A DNA stretch of 64,000 nucleotides from Allorhizobium borbori (GTDB lineage Bacteria > Pseudomonadota > Alphaproteobacteria > Rhizobiales > Rhizobiaceae): NCBI RefSeq assembly GCF_014196535.1, contig NZ_JACIDU010000007.1, forward strand, positions 1-64,000, read 5' to 3'. The position numbers were made by a program, and so were the translations under genes. Of this stretch, positions 16,475-25,929 are shown in pieces (the first letter of the stretch is position 1; every line of letters begins with the position of its first letter). The notes under the pieces are model-generated. The model was given only the letters and a program-made list of their open reading frames with translations. It was not told the origin of the DNA and searched no databases.

Positions 16475-16499
16475 AAGACCCGCCGGTGAGGCGGGTCTT
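16475..16499. terminator. Bidirectional intrinsic terminator after pdxJ and the QorB-like gene
   Basis: AAGACCCGCC (16475-16484) and GGCGGGTCTT (16490-16499) form a perfect ten-pair stem with a five-base loop. It lies between two convergent genes and carries A-rich DNA on the left and a T-containing stretch on the right, so it can serve both strands. Confidence 0.75.
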
Positions 16500-16520
16500 G
16501 TCGTTTCAATCTTCGATCGT

Positions 16521-17405
16521 TCAACCGGCGAGGGCGGCCTTGGCCGAGGCCACATAGGCCTTGAACGGCACGGGATCGCGGCCCGTCAGCGCCTTGAAGT
16601 CGTCCGTCACCGGCTCGAACAGGCCCTTGCGCTGGTTGGCGTCGAAGGAGGCGAAGGTGAGCGCGACCGGTACAGGGAAGCCGGCGCCCTTCAGGCCTTC
16701 GACAAGCTGCTCATTGGTAATCTGGATCGCGGTGAGGGGCTTGCCGGTCGCTTCGCTGACGATTGATGCGACTTCTTCCGCGGTGAAGGCTTGCGCACCC
16801 GTGAGCGTGTAGACGGCATTTTCGATCGACGTCCTGGCAAGGCCGGCGGCGATGGCGCGGGCCACGTCCTCGCGGGCGATATAGGGAATGCGACCTTCAC
16901 CGGTGGCAACGAACCACTGGCCGGTGGTGAGCGCATGGGGCAGGGCGAAGAGAATGTTTTCCTGATACCAGTTGTTGCGGAAGAAGGTGTAGGAGAGGCC
17001 GCTTTCCTTGATCGCGACTTCGGTGCCGAGATGATCGGGCGCGAAGAGGACGGCGGATTCGTCCGGACGCGGCAGCGAGGTGTAGAAGATGCGACCGACG
17101 CCGGCGGCCTTGGCAGCGGCAACGGCCGCCTTGTGCTGCTTCAGGCGGGTGCCTTCGCCATCCAGAGCATCGGTGGATATGATGAGAAGTTTATCGACCC
17201 CGGCGAAGGCTGCGGCCAGTGCATCCGCCTCGTTGAAATCGACCTTGCGGGTTTCGATACCTTTGGCGGCGAGGTCTGCGAGCTTTTCCGGGGTGCGGCT
17301 GGCGGCGATGATATCGCCCGCCGGAACCTTTTCCGTTTCCAACAGATGCTTGATGACGAGGGAGCCGAGTTTGCCGGCGGCGCCGCTGACGAGGATCTTG
17401 CCCAT
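16521..17405 (-). CDS. NAD(P)H-binding quinone oxidoreductase-like protein (QorB type)
   Basis: A 294-residue atypical short-chain dehydrogenase of the NmrA/QorB group, expected to bind NADPH and possibly reduce quinones. The Rossmann motif is ILVSGAAGKLGSLVI at residues 4-18; RNNWYQENI and the C-terminal LTFASFDANQRKGLFEPVTDDFKALTGRDP are typical of QorB-like proteins. It is divergently transcribed from an HxlR regulator 129 bases away, an arrangement common for this pair, so its expression is probably controlled by that regulator in response to electrophiles or quinones. Confidence 0.85.
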   Translation of the reverse strand: MGKILVSGAAGKLGSLVIKHLLETEKVPAGDIIAASRTPEKLADLAAKGIETRKVDFNEADALAAAFAGVDKLLIISTDALDGEGTRLKQHKAAVAAAKAAGVGRIFYTSLPRPDESAVLFAPDHLGTEVAIKESGLSYTFFRNNWYQENILFALPHALTTGQWFVATGEGRIPYIAREDVARAIAAGLARTSIENAVYTLTGAQAFTAEEVASIVSEATGKPLTAIQITNEQLVEGLKGAGFPVPVALTFASFDANQRKGLFEPVTDDFKALTGRDPVPFKAYVASAKAALAG

Positions 17406-17534
17406 GACGTTTCCTTTTTTGACCCGAGCACCGGGATTGGCGCTCTCAAAATGAGACTAGGTGCAAAATAGGAATTGACGACGGCTTGTAAAGGAGGCAG
17501 TTTTTTAGCCCAAGGTTACAAAAAGGGAACTGCC

Positions 17535-17927
17535 ATGGACGCGCGCGTGTCGTCGCAGGCCATCCGGTTGGACATACTGGAAACGCTGGATTTCAACAAT
17601 TGTCCTGTGCGCGACGTGATGGGCCAGATTGGCGGCAAGTGGGCGCCGCTGCTTCTGATTTCGCTCTCGGAGCGGCCCTACAGGTTCAGCGATTTGCGCC
17701 GGTCGGTACCGGATATTTCGCAGCGGATGCTGACGCAGACCCTGCGCGATCTGGAGCGGGACGGGTTTGTGGCGCGAACCGTTTATCCCACCAAGCCGCC
17801 GAGTGTGGAATATGCGCTGACGCCGCTGGGGCGCTCCCTTCTGGTTCCCCTTTCCGGCGTCATCAACTGGGCCGAGAGCAATCACGAGGCCGTTCGGGCA
17901 GCGCGGATTCGTTATGATGCTGCGTGA
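17535..17927 (+). CDS. HxlR-family transcriptional regulator
   Basis: A 130-residue winged-helix regulator. The CPVRDVMGQIGGKWAPLLLISLSERPYRFSDLRRSVPDISQRMLTQTLRDLERDG core contains the conserved cysteine (C24, used for redox sensing in relatives such as YodB/QorR) and the DNA-recognition helix. The wing follows in VARTVYPTKPPSVEYALTPLG. Start chosen at MDARVSSQ, which has GGGA seven bases upstream. It is divergent from the QorB-like gene; a TTGTAA...TTACAA inverted pair (17487-17520) upstream of it could be its operator. Confidence 0.88.
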   Translation: MDARVSSQAIRLDILETLDFNNCPVRDVMGQIGGKWAPLLLISLSERPYRFSDLRRSVPDISQRMLTQTLRDLERDGFVARTVYPTKPPSVEYALTPLGRSLLVPLSGVINWAESNHEAVRAARIRYDAA

Positions 17928-17961
17928 AGACGGCGGGCGTTGAGGCCCGCCGTTTCGATTG

Positions 17962-19002
17962 TCAGAGCGTGGCGATGTCGATGACGAAGCGATAACGCAC
18001 GTCGCTTTTGAGAACGCGCTCATAGGCGTCGTTGATCTGGTCGGCCCGGATCGTCTCGATTTCGCAGACGATGCCGTGTTGACCGCAGAAATCCAGCATT
18101 TCCTGGGTTTCCTTGATCGAACCGATCATTGAGCCGGAGAGGCTGCGGCGGCCCATGACCAGCGGGAAGGCATGGACGGGGACCGGATGTTCCGGCACGC
18201 CGACCACGACCATCGAGCCGTCGACCTTGAGGAGACCGAGATAGGCGTTCCAGTCGATGGGCGCGCTGACGGTGCAGATCAGAAGATCGAACGAACCAGC
18301 CAGTGTCTTGAAGGTTTCCGGGTCGCTCGTGGCATAATATTCGTCCGCGCCGAGTTTCAGGCCATCTTCCTTCTTGGAAAGGGTCTGGCTGAGAACGGTC
18401 ACATGGGCGCCCATGGCATGCGCCAGCTTGACGCCCATATGGCCGAGGCCGCCCATGCCGAGAATCGCGACCTTCTTGCCGGGACCGGCTTTCCAGTGAC
18501 GAAGCGGCGAATAGAGCGTGATGCCGGCGCACAGAAGCGGGGCGGCGGCATCGAGCGGCAGGTTGCCGGGAATGGAGAGGACATAGCCCTCCTTGACGAC
18601 GATGGAGTCCGAATAGCCGCCATGGGTCGGCGTCTTTCCATCGGCTTCAACGTCATTATAGGTCTGGACGAGGCCGGGCATATACTGCTCGTTGTCGAGA
18701 TCGCGGGTGGCGCAGCCGACGCAGCTATCCACAAAGCAGCCGACGCCGACGTGATCGCCCACCTTGAACTTCGTGACGTTTTCGCCGACTGCCGTCACGA
18801 CGCCGGCGATTTCATGGCCGGGCACCATGGGGTATTTCGAGAAGCCCCATTCGTTGCGGGCCTGATGAATGTCGGAATGGCAGATGCCGCTATACTTGAT
18901 GGCAATCACGACATCGTCAGCATTGGGCTCGCGGCGTTCGAACGTAAAGGGCACGAGCGGCTGCGAGGCATCGGTTGCAGCATATCCTTTGGCGATGGGC
19001 AT
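17962..19002 (-). CDS. Zinc-dependent NAD(P) alcohol/aldehyde dehydrogenase (YahK-like)
   Basis: A 346-residue medium-chain dehydrogenase expected to reduce aldehydes with NADPH. Catalytic zinc ligands are visible in GICHSDIH (Cys, with H-S-D) and GHEIAG (His-Glu); the structural zinc lobe has C-V-D-S-C-V-G-C spacing in [15 protein letters not shown]. The cofactor motif is [15 protein letters not shown]. The pattern matches the cinnamyl-alcohol-dehydrogenase-like YahK/AdhC group. Start set at [11 protein letters not shown] with upstream GGAGATGC-type ribosome site. An AraC regulator is divergently transcribed, a common pairing with YqhC-like regulators. Confidence 0.88.
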   Translation of the reverse strand: MPIAKGYAATDASQPLVPFTFERREPNADDVVIAIKYSGICHSDIHQARNEWGFSKYPMVPGHEIAGVVTAVGENVTKFKVGDHVGVGCFVDSCVGCATRDLDNEQYMPGLVQTYNDVEADGKTPTHGGYSDSIVVKEGYVLSIPGNLPLDAAAPLLCAGITLYSPLRHWKAGPGKKVAILGMGGLGHMGVKLAHAMGAHVTVLSQTLSKKEDGLKLGADEYYATSDPETFKTLAGSFDLLICTVSAPIDWNAYLGLLKVDGSMVVVGVPEHPVPVHAFPLVMGRRSLSGSMIGSIKETQEMLDFCGQHGIVCEIETIRADQINDAYERVLKSDVRYRFVIDIATL

Positions 19003-19178
19003 GGCGCATCTCCTTCTTTCTTGGGGGATTTGAAGACGATGCACCATGCCCGACAACGTTGGGCAATCGTAGCCCCGATCCTCCGAGCCTCTTGCACGAT
19101 CCTGCAAAAATCGATCCGGGTGCTTGTTTCCTGCGAGCCATTTCGCCCTACATAGAGTTGGGTTCACGAGGATAGGCC

Positions 19179-20075
19179 ATGACATTTCCCTTCAATCCGT
19201 TTCAGGAAATCGTTTCGATCGCCGCGCGCCATGTGAAGGGCAGTGGCGACACGCCGACGCCGATTGGCAACGTTATCCTGAGCCAGCGGACGCAGCCGAG
19301 CGAACCGTGTCATGGCAGCTACAGGCCCTGTCTGGCGCTGGTGCTGCAGGGCAAGAAAAGCGTCAGGCTTGGCGCCGAGACCATTCATTACGGTCGGGGC
19401 GATTATCTCGTAACCTCGCTGGACCTGCCGGTCGCCTGGCGGATTGCCGAGGCGAGCGAGGAAGCGCCGCATCTCTGTTTCTCGATGATTATCGACAATG
19501 CCATGCTGGCCGATCTTTTGAAGCGCGTCGATGCGCCGAGACCGGTGCGCGGTGACGACGGTCGCCGGGGCATGGCGGTCAATGCCGCGACGCCGGAAAT
19601 CCTCGATGCGGCTGTCAGGCTGCTGCGACTTCTCGACAGACCGGAAGATATTGCCGCGATGGCACCGCTGTTGCAGCAGGAGATTCTCTATCGTGTACTG
19701 ACCGGACCGGATGGCGGGCGGCTTCTCAACATCGCGATTGCCGACAGTCGCAGCAACCGGGTGGCGAAGGCGGTCGCCTGGCTCAGGGATAACTTTGCCG
19801 AGCCGCTGCGCATCGAGGATTTGGCCGAGCGGGTGAACATGAGCGTGTCCTCGTTCCATCACCACTTCAAGGAGGTCACGGCAATGACACCGGTGCAATA
19901 CCAGAAGCGCCTGCGCCTGCATGAGGCGCGGCGACTGATGATGGTGGAGCGGCTGGATGTGGCAAGCGCCGGCTTCTGTGTCGGCTATCGCAGCCCGTCG
20001 CAGTTTACCCGCGAGTATGGCCGGCTTTACGGGCTGTCGCCCGCCCGCGATATGGAGGCGGGCGGGGTTTCCTGA
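19179..20075 (+). CDS. AraC-family transcriptional regulator
   Basis: A 298-residue regulator with an N-terminal AraC_N-type cupin domain ([39 protein letters not shown], the pattern of YqhC-like proteins) and a C-terminal pair of helix-turn-helix motifs ([38 protein letters not shown] and [25 protein letters not shown]). It is divergent from the alcohol dehydrogenase; YqhC in E. coli controls such a gene in response to aldehydes, so the same role is likely here but not shown. Confidence 0.9.
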   Translation: MTFPFNPFQEIVSIAARHVKGSGDTPTPIGNVILSQRTQPSEPCHGSYRPCLALVLQGKKSVRLGAETIHYGRGDYLVTSLDLPVAWRIAEASEEAPHLCFSMIIDNAMLADLLKRVDAPRPVRGDDGRRGMAVNAATPEILDAAVRLLRLLDRPEDIAAMAPLLQQEILYRVLTGPDGGRLLNIAIADSRSNRVAKAVAWLRDNFAEPLRIEDLAERVNMSVSSFHHHFKEVTAMTPVQYQKRLRLHEARRLMMVERLDVASAGFCVGYRSPSQFTREYGRLYGLSPARDMEAGGVS

Positions 20076-20081
20076 TGCGTG

Positions 20082-20792
20082 TCAGGCGGCCAGCGCGTTC
20101 TTTTCGCTGAGGGCGAAATCGACGGCGGCGCGCGCGTGGATCGTGGTGGAATCAAAGCCCGGCAGCGGCAGGGCGTCAGGGTCGAGGATCAGGCAGATTT
20201 CTGTGCAGCCGAGAATAACGCTGTCGGCGCCTGCGACCCTTGCCTTTTCGATGATGGCGAGAAGCTTGTCGCGGGAACTGTCCAGCACCTTTCCGGCGCA
20301 AAGTTCATCGAAGATCACCGAATGGACGGTGGCGCGATCGGTTTCGTCCGGCACCACAGGATCCAGGCCGGGGCGGCGCATGCGGTCGGTATAGAAACCG
20401 TGCTCCATCGTGTAACGGGTGGCGAGCAGAAGCGGGCGCTTCCTGCCGGCCGCTATCAGTGCAGTGCTCGTTTCATCGATGATGTTGATGAGCGGGGCGC
20501 GCAGCCGCGCGGCAACCTGATCGGCCACCAGATGCATGGTGTTGGTGCCGATGAGCACGCAGTTTGCACCGGCGGCACATAGACCTTCGCCGGCGCGGGC
20601 AAGGCGATCGGCTGCGGCATCCCAATCACCGGCCTTCTGCATGGCGACGATGTCGGCGAAGTTGACCGAATGCATGATGACTTCGGCGGAGGCGAGGCCA
20701 CCAAGACGTTCGCGCACCATTTCATTGATGAGGCGATAATAGACCGCCGAGCTTTCGAAGCTCATGCCGCCGATAAGACCGATCGTGCGCAT
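20082..20792 (-). CDS. Aspartate/glutamate racemase-family protein (YgeA-like)
   Basis: A 236-residue amino-acid racemase-like enzyme. It opens with the family motif TIGLIGGMSFESS, and has GTNTMH in place of the usual CNTxH, with Thr at residue 83, while the second active-site motif is intact (GCTEICLIL, Cys196). A Thr83/Cys197 pair has been described for the E. coli enzyme YgeA (EcL-DER), which acts on L-aspartate and L-glutamate, so the same kind of one-sided activity is likely here. It is divergent from an Lrp-type regulator. Confidence 0.85.
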   Translation of the reverse strand: MRTIGLIGGMSFESSAVYYRLINEMVRERLGGLASAEVIMHSVNFADIVAMQKAGDWDAAADRLARAGEGLCAAGANCVLIGTNTMHLVADQVAARLRAPLINIIDETSTALIAAGRKRPLLLATRYTMEHGFYTDRMRRPGLDPVVPDETDRATVHSVIFDELCAGKVLDSSRDKLLAIIEKARVAGADSVILGCTEICLILDPDALPLPGFDSTTIHARAAVDFALSEKNALAA

Positions 20793-20884
20793 CCGGTTCT
20801 CCTTGCCGTGTTTTCACATGATTCATCATCGCAGCAGGTTGGCGATGTTTGTTTGCAATCTTGGCCTGCTCATGGAGAGTAAGC

Positions 20885-20929
20885 GCAATCACGTTGCGTC
20901 ATTTGGGGCAATCGTGCAAATAATTTGCG
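20885..20929. promoter_or_regulatory. Two palindromes, probable Lrp-type operators
   Basis: CGCAA-TCACG-TTGCG at 20885-20899 is a perfect inverted repeat with a five-base centre, and GCAAAT-A-ATTTGC at 20917-20929 is a perfect 13-base palindrome. Their centres (20892 and 20923) are 31 bases apart, about three helical turns, in the 157-base gap between the racemase gene and the Lrp-family regulator gene. This fits binding of the regulator to control both genes. Confidence 0.6.
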
Positions 20930-20949
20930 CCAGACAAAGGGGGCACACC

Positions 20950-21414
20950 ATGCTGGATGATCGCGACCGCAAGATTCTAGCGGCCCTGCAGGAGGATGCG
21001 GGTCTTTCCGTCGCGGATCTCGCCGAGCAGGTGGCGCTGTCGCTGTCAGCCTGCTCGCGGCGCATCCAGAAGCTGGAGGATGCGGGTTACGTGGCGCGGC
21101 GCATTGCCGTTCTCGATCGAGGAAGGATGGGGGTGCCGACGACTGTCTATGCGCTGGTGAAGACCGTGCATCATTCCGACGACTGGATCGAGCTGTTCCG
21201 CAAGGTCATTGCCGATATTCCGGAGATTGTCGAGGCGCATCGGCTGACGGGGCATTATGATTACATCCTCAAGCTGGTGCTGCCGCGGGTCGAGCATTAC
21301 GACGTCATCTACAAGCAGCTTGTGCGCAAGGTGGAACTCTTCGACGTGTCGGCCTCCATCTCGATGGAGACGCTGAAAGCCGGGCTTTCCGTCCCGGTCA
21401 ATTACGCAGAGTAA
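20950..21414 (+). CDS. Lrp/AsnC-family transcriptional regulator
   Basis: A 154-residue regulator: N-terminal helix-turn-helix (LDDRDRKILAALQEDAGLSVADLAEQVALSLSACSRRIQKLEDAGYV) and a C-terminal RAM ligand-binding domain (VEAHRLTGHYDYILKLVLPRVEHYDVIYKQLV). Lrp-family proteins sense amino acids. The start at MLDDRDRK matches the family; upstream codons of the same frame cross the operator region. It is divergent from a racemase, which suggests that aspartate, glutamate or a related amino acid is the signal. Confidence 0.9.
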   Translation: MLDDRDRKILAALQEDAGLSVADLAEQVALSLSACSRRIQKLEDAGYVARRIAVLDRGRMGVPTTVYALVKTVHHSDDWIELFRKVIADIPEIVEAHRLTGHYDYILKLVLPRVEHYDVIYKQLVRKVELFDVSASISMETLKAGLSVPVNYAE

Positions 21415-21498
21415 ATCAGTATTGCCGGTCCCATGGCGCATAAAGTCGCCGATGCCTGCTTTTTTGCCATTCCCGCAAGAAACCTGCTGCCAAACCGC

Positions 21499-21554
21499 TT
21501 GACGGGAGCAATCCGTTTCGGCATATAAACATCAAGAACCGTACCGTACAGTAC
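21499..21554 (+). promoter_or_regulatory. Promoter and operator of the TetR gene
   Basis: TTGACG (21499-21504) and CATATA (21522-21527) are 17 bases apart, a good rhizobial sigma70 promoter with an expected start near 21534. Just downstream, at 21541-21554, GTAC occurs three times every five bases (GTACC GTACA GTAC), making a symmetric site where TetR proteins often bind to block their own transcription. Confidence 0.6.
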
Positions 21555-21573
21555 GACTGTGAGGGAAGCCTTG

Positions 21574-22218
21574 TCAGAAGATGCGATGCCGATGCCGGAA
21601 TTTTCGCCGCGCCAGAGCGCTGTTCTGGGCGAGGCGTTGCAATTGCTCGTCGATGGTGGCGAAAAGGCGCTGACGACGGCCGGCGTTGCGCGGGCGGCCA
21701 ACTGCTCCAAGGAAAGCCTCTACAAGTGGTTCGGCGATCGCGACGGCATGCTGGCGGCGATGATTTCCTTCCAGCAGAGCAAGGTCCGCACCTTCGAACG
21801 GGACGGCGAGCGCCTGACGGCCCAAAATCTCCGCGAGCATCTGGAAATCTTCGCCCGTGATCTGCTCAAGGTTCTGGCCGGCGATGTTTCTCTGGCGTTG
21901 AACCGTCTGGCCATCGGGCAGGCGAGCCGTGAGGGTTCCAAGCTCGGCAGTCTTCTGCTAGAGCGCGGCCGCCGGCAGATCGACCGGCGGGCGCGGGCGT
22001 TGCTTGAGGCGGGTCGCCGCGCCGGTTTCCTGCGCTTCGACGATGCGGCGGAAGCCTATCGCACGCTTTACGGTCTCGTCGTTTCCGACAGCCATGTGCG
22101 GATGCTTCTCGGCGAGGCGGCTGAAATCGATGCGGAAGACCGTTCGATCAAGGCCGTCGCCGCCTTTTTGAGACTCTATGGCCGCAATATCGGCGCGGGG
22201 GAGGATGGCCTCGCCTGA
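21574..22218 (+). CDS. TetR-family transcriptional regulator upstream of ilvC
   Basis: About 214 residues with a TetR helix-turn-helix near the N-terminus (GEKALTTAGVARAANCSKESLYKWFGDRDGMLAAMI) and an all-helical effector domain after it. The start is uncertain: I favour TTG at 21574 because GAGGGAAG lies just before it, while GTG at 21559 has no ribosome site and ATG codons follow at 21586 and 21592. It is 88 bases upstream of ilvC in the same direction with no T-tailed terminator between, so they may be co-transcribed and it may respond to a branched-chain metabolite. Confidence 0.82.
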   Translation, partial: SEDAMPMPEFSPRQSAVLGEALQLLVDGGEKALTTAGVARAANCSKESLYKWFGDRDGMLAAMISFQQSKVRTFERDGERLTAQNLREHLEIFARDLLKVLAGDVSLALNRLAIGQASREGSKLGSLLLERGRRQIDRRARALLEAGRRAGFLRFDDAAEAYRTLYGLVVSDSHVRMLLGEAAEIDAEDRSIKAVAAFLRLYGRNIGAGEDGLA

Positions 22219-22273
22219 GGCCTTGCAGATACCGCAGTTCCAGCCCTCGTGGGCGGGCTGCATTCGAACCTAA

Positions 22274-23326
<1,053 letters not shown>

Positions 23327-23337
23327 TCGTTACGCGC

Positions 23338-23405
23338 AAACCCGGATGGGTTTCACATCCGGGTTTGACCGAAATCTCGAAAGCCGGGGCGAAAATCCCG
23401 GCTTT
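23338..23405 (+). terminator. Two hairpins after ilvC
   Basis: First: AAACCCGGATG (23338-23348) and CATCCGGGTTT (23355-23365), an eleven-pair perfect stem. Second: AAAGCCGGG (23380-23388) and CCCGGCTTT (23397-23405), followed by CTTC. Either could end the ilvC transcript; neither has a long T run. Confidence 0.55.
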
Positions 23406-23414
23406 CTTCAGCTT

Positions 23415-23451
23415 CGAGTCGATAGGTCAGCATTGTTGACTTATCGACTCG
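23415..23451. promoter_or_regulatory. Long inverted repeat upstream of the aminotransferase gene
   Basis: CGAGTCGATA (23415-23424) and TATCGACTCG (23442-23451) are perfect ten-base arms; inside them GTCA (23426-23429) pairs with TGAC (23437-23440), with one G/T position between. The whole element is a 15-pair stem with a seven-base loop. It overlaps TTGACT (23436-23441), a possible -35 box, so it is probably an operator, or else a structured 5' RNA. Confidence 0.55.
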
Positions 23452-23495
23452 CCTGTGGTCATCTCGCGTATTCAAAAAAATCCGAGGAAACGCCC

Positions 23496-24722
23496 ATGCT
23501 CGATTGGGAAAAAATCTTTGCCACGCGCTCTGCCCGTATGCGCGCCTCCGAAATCCGCGAACTCCTGAAGCTTCTGGAGCAGCCCGATATCATCTCCTTC
23601 GCGGGCGGTATTCCGGACCCGGCGCTGTTTCCGGCGGAGGATTTCAAGGCGGCCTATGCCGACATCATGAGCGGCCCGCAGGTGGGGGCAGCCCTTCAGT
23701 ATTCGGTGAGCGAGGGCTTCCTGCCACTGCGCGAATGGCTGCGCGGCGAGATGGCCAAGATCGGCATCGAATGTGGCACGGAGAACATTTTCATCGTGTC
23801 CGGTTCGCAGCAGGGCCTTGACTATCTCGGCAAGCTTTTCCTGTCGCCGGGCGATACGGCGCTCGTGAACTGGCCGACCTATCTCGGCGCGTTGCAGGCT
23901 TTCAACGCCTATGAGCCCAACTATGACCAGTTGACGCCGAACGGCAACCGCACGCCTGCATCTTATCTGGAGACCGCTGCCGCCAAGGGCGGCCGGCCGA
24001 AATTTGCCTATCTTTCCGTGGATTTCGCCAACCCGACCGGCGAGACCGTCGATTTCGAGGGGCGCAAGAAGGTTCTGGAGCTGGCCGAGGAACTGGACAT
24101 CGCCGTGATCGAGGACGCCGCCTATCAGTCGCTGCGTTTCGATGGCACGCCGGTTCCGCCGATCCTTTCTCTGGAAATCGCCCAGAAGGGCGGCATCGAC
24201 GAGACACGCACGATCTATTGCGGCAGCTTTTCCAAGACGCTCGCTCCCGGCCTGCGCGTCGGTTGGGTCGTTGCCAATTCCGCCGTCATCCGCAAGCTGG
24301 TGTTGATGAAGCAGGCCGCCGATCTTCATTCCTCCACCATCAACCAGATGGCGATCGCCCATGTGGCAGCGCGTGGTTTCGATGCACAGGTGGCGAAGAT
24401 CAAGGCCGCCTACAGCGCGCGGCGCGATGCCATGCTGGCGGCGCTCTCCCGCTACATGCCGGAAGGCACGAGCTGGACCAAGCCGGAAGGCGGCATGTTC
24501 ATCTGGATCACCTTGCCTGAAGGGGCTGATGGCGCCGATCTTCTCGCCAAGGCCATCGTACAGGAAAAGATTGCCTTTGTGCCGGGCAAGGCGTTCTACG
24601 CCGATGGCAGCGGCGCCAATCACATCCGCCTCAGCTTCTCCTGCGCCAACGAGGCGACCATCGAGGAGGGCATCAAGCGGCTCGGTCGCCTGGTGTCCAG
24701 CGAAATGAAGGCTGCCGCCTGA
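23496..24722 (+). CDS. PLP-dependent aminotransferase, class I/II (2-aminoadipate aminotransferase-like)
   Basis: A 408-residue fold-type I aminotransferase of the LysN/MocR-like branch. SFAGGIPDPALFP near residue 34 is typical of that group; VDFANPTGETV binds the cofactor; SFSKTLAPGLRVGW has the lysine that forms the Schiff base with PLP; and HIRLSFSCA carries the arginine that binds the substrate carboxylate. The natural substrate cannot be decided: branched-chain, aromatic or aminoadipate are all possible. GAGGAAA precedes the ATG. The inverted repeat upstream suggests its own regulation. Confidence 0.87.
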   Translation: MLDWEKIFATRSARMRASEIRELLKLLEQPDIISFAGGIPDPALFPAEDFKAAYADIMSGPQVGAALQYSVSEGFLPLREWLRGEMAKIGIECGTENIFIVSGSQQGLDYLGKLFLSPGDTALVNWPTYLGALQAFNAYEPNYDQLTPNGNRTPASYLETAAAKGGRPKFAYLSVDFANPTGETVDFEGRKKVLELAEELDIAVIEDAAYQSLRFDGTPVPPILSLEIAQKGGIDETRTIYCGSFSKTLAPGLRVGWVVANSAVIRKLVLMKQAADLHSSTINQMAIAHVAARGFDAQVAKIKAAYSARRDAMLAALSRYMPEGTSWTKPEGGMFIWITLPEGADGADLLAKAIVQEKIAFVPGKAFYADGSGANHIRLSFSCANEATIEEGIKRLGRLVSSEMKAAA

Positions 24723-24730
24723 TTTCAAAC

Positions 24731-24756
24731 AAGGGCCGCGCGAAAGCGCGGCCCTT
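24731..24756 (+). terminator. Intrinsic terminator after the aminotransferase gene
   Basis: GGGCCGCGC (24733-24741), loop GAAA, GCGCGGCCC (24746-24754), followed by TTTCGTTT. A strong GNRA-type tetraloop hairpin. Confidence 0.8.
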
Positions 24757-24822
24757 TCGTTTCAGGGGTTTCCCGTTTCCTTCCGTGCTTATAGGTTCGA
24801 GGGAACGGGAAAGGTCTGATTC

Positions 24823-25929
24823 ATGTCCGTGCGCATCGCCACCTTCAATGTCGAGAACCTGATGGCCCGCTTCGATTTCAGCGGGTTTCGCAACCAGTTG
24901 CGGCGTGACAGGGTGCTGCAGTTGTTCGAGGTGAAGAAGGAAGGTCAGTACGAGGCGCTGGAGCAGGCACGCGTAATCGCCGCCACCGACGACACCCGCC
25001 AGCTTTCCGCGCTGGCTATCGCCGATGCCGACGCCGATATCCTGTGCCTTCAGGAAGTGGACAGCATGGCCGCCCTTGCGGCCTTCGAATACGGTTATCT
25101 CTTCCGCATGGTCGGTAATGGCTATCGCCATAAGTATCTCGTTGAAGGCAATGATAGCCGGGGCATCGACGTTGCGGTGATGATGCGCGAGGAAACCCGG
25201 GATGGTCAGCGCATCGATGTCATCGACGTCAAGAGCCACGCGGCGCTGACCTATCGTGACCTTGCCTTGTTTGCTCCGGATTTCGTGTTGCCCGGCAGCC
25301 CTGACGACAAGATCTTCAAGCGCGATTGCCTGGAGATCGACCTCAGGATCGGTGGCAAGCCGCTGACGCTGTTCGTGGTGCATTTCAAGTCGATGACCAA
25401 TGGCCGCGAAGGTCTCGATGGCCGAACCTCCACCATGCCGGTGCGCGAAGCGGAGGCGAGGGCGGTGCGCCATATCATTGAAAACCGCTTCGGCGAACGG
25501 GCGGCCGCGATGAATTTTGTCATCTGCGGCGACATGAACGATTATCAGGAGCGTGTGGAGATTTCCGGGGACCGGCGCAATGGCTATGTCTTCACGCCGA
25601 GGAAGGAAGATCGCAGTGCGCTCGATGTCTTCAGCCATGACGGTTTCGTTATCAACCCGATGCAGCGTCGCGACCCGCTGGATCGCTGGACGCTGTATCA
25701 CGCGCGGGGGCCGGAGGAGCGGCATCTGTGCCAACTCGACTATGTCTGGCTGTCGCCGCACCTGGCTGAAACCAATGCCACCCGCGCGCCGGAGGTGATC
25801 CGCGCCGGGCAGCCCTTCCGGACAATCTTTCCGCCGGGGCAGGAGGTGGAGCGGTTCCCGCGCGTTGGCTGGGATCGACCCAAGGCCTCCGACCATTGCC
25901 CCGTTGTCATGACCCTCGATCTGATATGA
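24823..25929 (+). CDS. Endonuclease/exonuclease/phosphatase family protein
   Basis: A 368-residue metal-dependent phosphoesterase of the EEP (DNase I-like) fold. Motifs: RIATFNVENLM at the N-terminus, ADILCLQEVDS (metal-binding Glu), VVHFKSMTNG, NFVICGDMND (Asp/Asn pair) and the C-terminal SDHCPVVMTL (catalytic Asp-His). No signal peptide or nuclease-specific features are visible, so the substrate may be a nucleic acid, phospholipid or small phosphoester. Its TGA overlaps the ATG of the Nudix gene, so they are translated together. Confidence 0.85.
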   Translation: MSVRIATFNVENLMARFDFSGFRNQLRRDRVLQLFEVKKEGQYEALEQARVIAATDDTRQLSALAIADADADILCLQEVDSMAALAAFEYGYLFRMVGNGYRHKYLVEGNDSRGIDVAVMMREETRDGQRIDVIDVKSHAALTYRDLALFAPDFVLPGSPDDKIFKRDCLEIDLRIGGKPLTLFVVHFKSMTNGREGLDGRTSTMPVREAEARAVRHIIENRFGERAAAMNFVICGDMNDYQERVEISGDRRNGYVFTPRKEDRSALDVFSHDGFVINPMQRRDPLDRWTLYHARGPEERHLCQLDYVWLSPHLAETNATRAPEVIRAGQPFRTIFPPGQEVERFPRVGWDRPKASDHCPVVMTLDLI

